From RUG343 sp964486215 (GTDB taxonomy: Bacteria; Bacillota_I; Bacilli_A; RF39; UBA660): DNA of 19,683 nt. The notes beneath the pieces were generated by a model, which worked only from the letters and a program-made list of their open reading frames with translations, was not told the origin of the DNA and searched no databases. Position 1 is the first letter of the stretch, and the number at the start of each line of letters is the position of its first letter. The DNA is taken from the NCBI GenBank assembly GCA_964486215.1, contig CAZALI010000019.1:1-19683 (forward strand). The letters are read 5' to 3'. A program made the translations under genes and the position numbers. This document shows positions 15,590 to 19,683 of this stretch, piece by piece.

Positions 15590-18142
15590 TTATTTTTTAT
15601 CTTTTAAGTCTTTTTTTAAATTATATAAGAAATTAATTGCTTCCATAGGAGTCATTTCTAATGGATTACAATTATCTAGTTTTTCTTCAACAATATTTTT
15701 CTTTGGAGTTGCTTCTTCTTCAGTTAATTCAAATAATGAAGTTTGTGTAAATACTTCTTTTTTATTTTTAGTATTTTCATATAGTTTTAATACTTCATCA
15801 GCTCTATCTATTACTGATGGTGGTAGTTTAGCTAGACTAGCTACATGAATACCATAACTTTTATCTATTGGGCCATTCTTTATTTTATGTAAGAAAGTTA
15901 TCTCATTATTCTCTTCTTTAGCTGCGACATGAATATTCTTTAAGTGATGAAGATCTCTATCTAGTGTAGTTAATTCATGATAGTGAGTAGAAAACATAGT
16001 CTTAGCTTTGATTTTATCGTGAATGTGTTCTAGAATGGCTTGAGCTAGTGCCATACCATCATAAGTAGCTGTTCCTCTACCTAATTCATCTAATAATATT
16101 AGACTATTCTTAGTAGCATTTTCAATAGCATTATTAGCTTCTTTCATTTCTATCATAAAAGTAGATTCACCACTTACTAAGTTATCACTAGCACCAATTC
16201 TTGTGAATATCTTATCGAATATAGGCATTGTAGCTTCATCTGCTGGGACAAAACAACCCATCTGGGCCATTATAACTGTTATAGCAAATTGACGCATATA
16301 AGTGGATTTACCAGCCATATTTGGACCTGTTATTAAGAGAATGTTAGTAGTAGGATCCATAATTATATCATTAGCAACATATTTTTCTTTTAATACTTTT
16401 TCAATAACAGGATGTCTACTATTAATTATTCTAACTTCTCTATTTTTATTAATTACTGGTCTAGTATATTTATTAGTATCAGAGACTATTGAGAATGCTT
16501 GTAACATATCTACTTCACTTAATATAGCTGAAGTCTTTTGTAGAGACTTAATATATTTCTTTACTATTTCTCTTATATCCATAAATAGTTTATATTCTAA
16601 GTTAATTATTTTTTCTTCAGCACCAAGTATTATATTTTCTTTTTCTTTTAAGAGAGGAGTAATAAATCTTTCAGCGTTAGTAAGAGTTTGCTTTCTCTCA
16701 TAACCATATTCTTCTTTTATAGTTTTAGCTTCTCTCTTTGGTACTTCTATGTAATAACCAAATACTTTGTTATAACCTACTTTTAAGTTCTTAATACCAG
16801 TCTTTTCTTTTTCTTCAGCTTCTAAGTTTAAGATGAAGTCTTTTGATCCAGAAGAGATACTTTTTAATTCATCTAGTTCTTTATTATAACCTTTCTTTAT
16901 TAATCTTCCTTCATGTAGAGTGAATGGAGCATCTTCATTAATAGCTTTATCTAGTAGTGAATATAATTCTTCATAAGTATCTATTGTTTTATCATAGTGT
17001 AGTTCTTTTAATATTTCTTTGATACTTGGGAGTACTTCTAAAGATGTTTTTAATTGTAGTAAGTCTTTAGCATTTAAATTGCCATAATTAATTCTGCCAC
17101 ATAGTCTTTCAATATCATATACTTTTTCTAAAGCTTTTATTAAGTCATCTCTTAAGATAAATTCTGTAGAAAGAGTTGAAATTATATCATATCTTCTCTC
17201 TATTTCTTTAACGTCTCTTAATGGGTTTTCTATATTGTGTTTTAAGAATCTAGATCCTGGAGCAGTCTTACATTTATCAAGTAACCAAAATAATGAGTAC
17301 TGTCTTGTCCTCTCTCTTAATGTTTCTGTTAACTCTAAATTAGCTTTAGTATTAACATCAAATTCTAAGTAAGAACTATTCTTTACGAAGTTAGCAGCTT
17401 GTAAGTGAGACATATCTCCTTTTTTAGTATCGACAATATAATATAATAAATGTTTAATAGTATTTACTAATCTTTCATCATCTAAGTCTTCATAAATATA
17501 CTTATAATTTTCATCTTCTAATTTATCATCAATAATAGTTACTAAGACATTATATATTCTTCTTAAATCATCAATTAATTTACGATCAGTATCATTATTA
17601 ACTATTACTTCTAAAGCTTGTAGTTTTGATAATTTTTCTTCTATTTTTTCATTGTCATTTTCTAAGATTGTAACATTTACTTCACCAGTAGATATATCGA
17701 TATAAGATATACCTATAAAGTTATCTATAGTATAAACATTAGCTATATAATTATTATCTTTAGCATCTATTGAAGAGTCTAATCTAGTACCTTTAGTAAT
17801 TATTTGGACTACATCTCTATCTACCATACCTTTTGTAGTCTTAGGATCTTCTAATTGCTCGACAATAGCTACTTTATAGCCTTTATCTATTAAGTCATTT
17901 ACGTATGAAGCATAAGCATGATGAGGTATACCACACATTGGTACTCGCTCATCAAGTCCTGCTTGTTTACCTGTTAAAGTTAATTCTAGAACGCGTGACA
18001 TTAGAATAGCATCATCAAAAAACATCTCATAAAAATCACCTAATCTAAAAAAAACGATAGCATCTTCATATCTATCTTTTATATCTAGATATTGATTCAT
18101 AACGGGACTTAATTTTGTTCTATCTACTTCACTGCGCTTCAT
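15590..18142 (-). CDS. mutS: DNA mismatch repair protein MutS
   Basis: The full-length 850-residue MutS recognises mismatches and starts methyl-independent repair. The mismatch-contact motif F37-Y-E39 lies in FFRLGDFYEMFF. The ATPase domain has Walker A GPNMAGKST (606-614), STFMIEM, the signature/Walker B region LILLDELGRGTATYDG (681-696) and FSTHYHEL. QTSLFEL (800-806) fits a beta-clamp binding motif, and the C-terminus has the usual PMEAINFLYNLKK. GGTGAT precedes the ATG by 4 nt. It is the first gene of the repair operon; mutL is not in the window. Confidence 0.98.
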   Translation of the reverse strand: MKRSEVDRTKLSPVMNQYLDIKDRYEDAIVFFRLGDFYEMFFDDAILMSRVLELTLTGKQAGLDERVPMCGIPHHAYASYVNDLIDKGYKVAIVEQLEDPKTTKGMVDRDVVQIITKGTRLDSSIDAKDNNYIANVYTIDNFIGISYIDISTGEVNVTILENDNEKIEEKLSKLQALEVIVNNDTDRKLIDDLRRIYNVLVTIIDDKLEDENYKYIYEDLDDERLVNTIKHLLYYIVDTKKGDMSHLQAANFVKNSSYLEFDVNTKANLELTETLRERTRQYSLFWLLDKCKTAPGSRFLKHNIENPLRDVKEIERRYDIISTLSTEFILRDDLIKALEKVYDIERLCGRINYGNLNAKDLLQLKTSLEVLPSIKEILKELHYDKTIDTYEELYSLLDKAINEDAPFTLHEGRLIKKGYNKELDELKSISSGSKDFILNLEAEEKEKTGIKNLKVGYNKVFGYYIEVPKREAKTIKEEYGYERKQTLTNAERFITPLLKEKENIILGAEEKIINLEYKLFMDIREIVKKYIKSLQKTSAILSEVDMLQAFSIVSDTNKYTRPVINKNREVRIINSRHPVIEKVLKEKYVANDIIMDPTTNILLITGPNMAGKSTYMRQFAITVIMAQMGCFVPADEATMPIFDKIFTRIGASDNLVSGESTFMIEMKEANNAIENATKNSLILLDELGRGTATYDGMALAQAILEHIHDKIKAKTMFSTHYHELTTLDRDLHHLKNIHVAAKEENNEITFLHKIKNGPIDKSYGIHVASLAKLPPSVIDRADEVLKLYENTKNKKEVFTQTSLFELTEEEATPKKNIVEEKLDNCNPLEMTPMEAINFLYNLKKDLKDKK

Positions 18143-18157
18143 AAAATCACCAATATT

Positions 18158-18166
18158 AGTATACCA
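18158..18166 (-). promoter_or_regulatory. Extended -10 promoter of the mutS operon
   Basis: Minus-strand TGGTATACT is a TG-extended -10 about 15 nt before the mutS ATG, downstream of the gltX-lemA terminator. No good -35 is present. The leader is very short and includes GGTGAT. Confidence 0.5.
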
Positions 18167-18204
18167 AATAAAAAGAATTTTAAGAAGTATTTACTTAAAA
18201 TTCT
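18167..18204 (-). terminator. Terminator of the gltX-lemA unit
   Basis: An 11 bp perfect stem (AGAATTTTAAG at 18194-18204 with CTTAAAATTCT at 18174-18184) is followed by TTTTATTT on the minus strand. It overlaps the last two bases of the lemA-like stop codon and separates that unit from the mutS promoter. Confidence 0.82.
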
Positions 18205-18709
18205 ATATTAATTTAGTTTCTTTTTTATAATTAAATATTTTAGCAATTAAATTATTAGGAAATTTATCAATAATTTTATTATATTCTTTTACTTTATCAT
18301 TATATTTAGTTTTAATTTTATGTATCTTATCATTCTGTTCATTTAATCTCTCTAATAATTTTTTATAATTATAATTATCTTTTAATTCTTTTTTATCAGC
18401 ATTTTGTATTATAAGAGCATTTACTTTACTATCTAGAGTATCATTTAATTCTAATTTATCTTTTAGGTTATGAGTATTAGCAATCTTTTTAATCTCTTTA
18501 TCTATTCCTTTTACTTCTTTAGTATTATCACTATAACCTATTATTTTATTAACATTCTCTAATTTATTTTCTATTTCTATTAATATATTAGAATATTCAT
18601 TATTTATATTTTCTCTTTTAGTATATAGTTTTTGATTACTAGATAGAATTATATATATGAGTCCTATAGCAATAACTATAATAGTAAATATTAATTTTTT
18701 ATGTTTCAT
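18203..18709 (-). CDS. LemA family protein
   Basis: A 168-residue protein with one N-terminal membrane segment (about 5-24) and a helical remainder. The C-terminal part, KLLERLNEQNDKIHKIKTKY then NDKVKEYNKIIDKFPNNLIAKIF, is the clear LemA signature; the N-terminal part (NINNEYSNILIEIENKLENVNKII) keeps only the helix pattern. LemA proteins are membrane-anchored with an outside helical bundle and unclear function. The ATG overlaps the gltX TGA (ATGA), and there is no strong ribosome site of its own, so translation depends on coupling. Divergence from the usual RR-containing first half is notable. Confidence 0.85.
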   Translation of the reverse strand: MKHKKLIFTIIVIAIGLIYIILSSNQKLYTKRENINNEYSNILIEIENKLENVNKIIGYSDNTKEVKGIDKEIKKIANTHNLKDKLELNDTLDSKVNALIIQNADKKELKDNYNYKKLLERLNEQNDKIHKIKTKYNDKVKEYNKIIDKFPNNLIAKIFNYKKETKLI

Positions 18710-19683
18710 TTTCTATTTCTAAATAAATCTAATCTTTCTTTTATTCTGTCTTTACCCATTATTTTCATAATAGAGAATAAATCAGGTGACTTAGTTCTTC
18801 CAGTTACTACTACTCTTAATATTTCACATATATCTCCTACATGGCCTTTATATAGGTCAGGTACTTTTTTATACTCTTTTGGACTAGAGGCATAACCATT
18901 TTCTACTCCAAATGCTTTTATATGCTCAAACCATTCTTCATTAGTATCTTTTAAGTCTAAGATATTTAAATACTTATCTATTAAATCTAAATCATAGTCT
19001 TTATCACTATCTAATTTAGAATAGTTTTCTTTTTCAAATAATTCATCTATAGCGTAAGAAAATTCTTCTTTGACATCAGAATATTTAGCTATATCTTTTC
19101 TAGGTCTAGTACTATCTTTTTCTATATCTAGATATTTAATCATATCATCTTTGTTTGCTTCTAATATTTCTGCATACTCTTTATCATGTTTTTCTGCCCA
19201 TTTTAGAGTACCATCATATACTTCTTTACCACTTAGACGTGAGAAGTATGTTTTAGAAATATTAGTTAATTTATCTAGATCAAATAGTGTTCCACCAGTA
19301 GCCATTTTATCAAAAGTAAAAGTAAAATCTTTAATACTTTTATCACTATTTTCTAAGTACCATTCTTCAAAGTTAGAATTAAGAATAGTAGCTAAGTATA
19401 ATTTTACTGCTTCTATTGGAATACCTAATTCATCATAATAAGATACTTTAGCTTCTGGATCTTTTCTTTTAGATATTTTACGGATATTACCATTTTCTTT
19501 TTTAGTAATTGGAGCTGTATGACAATATGCGGGTATATCAAAGCTTAATACATTAAATAATTCTATATGAAGAGGTAGAGATGATACCCATTCATCTCCT
19601 CTAATAACATGAGTTGTATGCATTAAGTGATCATCTATTACATGAGCTAAATGATATGTAGGTGTACCATCTTTCTTTAATAA
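18706..19683 (-). CDS. gltX: Glutamyl-tRNA synthetase (partial, N-terminus beyond the window)
   Basis: The frame is open to the last base, giving 325 codons of the C-terminal part. It begins LLKKDGTPTYHLAHVIDDHL, then THVIRGDEW, matching the class I GluRS/GlnRS core. The KMSKS equivalent is KISKR, within NIRKISKRKDPEA. The anticodon-binding part follows (NSNFEEWYL, GGTLFDLDKL). The sequence resembles the longer GluRS form with RKDPEA and a YYDELG segment found in several Firmicutes. The HIGH motif lies outside the window. It charges tRNA-Glu (or tRNA-Gln in non-discriminating forms; not decidable here). It ends in TGA overlapping the lemA-like start. Confidence 0.95.
   Translation of the reverse strand, partial: LLKKDGTPTYHLAHVIDDHLMHTTHVIRGDEWVSSLPLHIELFNVLSFDIPAYCHTAPITKKENGNIRKISKRKDPEAKVSYYDELGIPIEAVKLYLATILNSNFEEWYLENSDKSIKDFTFTFDKMATGGTLFDLDKLTNISKTYFSRLSGKEVYDGTLKWAEKHDKEYAEILEANKDDMIKYLDIEKDSTRPRKDIAKYSDVKEEFSYAIDELFEKENYSKLDSDKDYDLDLIDKYLNILDLKDTNEEWFEHIKAFGVENGYASSPKEYKKVPDLYKGHVGDICEILRVVVTGRTKSPDLFSIMKIMGKDRIKERLDLFRNRK

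Noticed and set aside
16302..16703. Plus-strand open frame of 133 codons inside mutS
   Set aside because: It is opposite the MutS ATPase region, has no ribosome site, and arises from AT-rich antisense sequence. Similar frames at 4717-4968, 14617-14886 and 19070-19438 were rejected for the same reason.
1..19683. Genetic code 4 (TGA = Trp) for the whole window
   Set aside because: AlaRS, MutS and the other core proteins read through at full length with TGG for Trp, and nusB and gltX end in TGA. Only the surface-protein remnant has an internal TGA.

Overview
The window comes from a strongly AT-rich bacterium of the Firmicutes/Bacilli kind, probably an uncultured gut lineage close to the Mollicutes. 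That placement is an inference. It rests on the base composition, a T-box riboswitch, Shine-Dalgarno (SD) sites of the AGGAGG/GGTGAT type, short U-tailed terminators and very tight gene packing. Translation looks standard: tryptophans in the core proteins are TGG, and TGA ends nusB and gltX.

Region 1 (about 1-3330, minus strand) is accessory. A large gene leaves the window at base 1. It encodes an HNH endonuclease-like domain, a long alpha-helical middle with mTERF-like sequence, and a tandem array of 29-residue (87 bp) repeats that is still running at the edge. Behind it lies a damaged surface-protein gene (1541-3330) with InlB-type B-repeats and LamG-like domains. It has no start codon, one frameshift and one in-frame stop.

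Region 2 (3355-9270, minus strand) holds a GNAT/YoaP acetyltransferase and an operon headed by a T-box riboswitch with an apparent GCU (Ala) specifier. Its order is dNMP kinase-like gene, cmk, alaS, holA. Alanyl-tRNA shortage is therefore predicted to raise expression of nucleotide kinases and a DNA polymerase III clamp-loader subunit along with alanyl-tRNA synthetase.

Region 3 (9270-12482) has small units: an AI-2E-family membrane protein facing a divergent YigZ/IMPACT gene, a small two-helix membrane protein, and a plus-strand pair (unknown single-pass membrane protein plus a DUF1292-like protein). Hairpin terminators shared by converging genes separate these units; two of them contain stop codons.

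Region 4 (12505-19683, minus strand) is a DNA repair and information-processing block. It runs mutS, nusB, xseA, a membrane-anchored protein of an uncharacterised family, a small membrane protein and xseB, preceded by gltX (cut by the window edge) overlapping a lemA-like gene. The exonuclease VII subunit genes are separated by the two membrane genes.

The most novel content is the HNH-plus-repeat protein. Next are the Ala T-box operon with its replication genes, the decayed or silent surface-protein cassette, and the split exonuclease VII operon.
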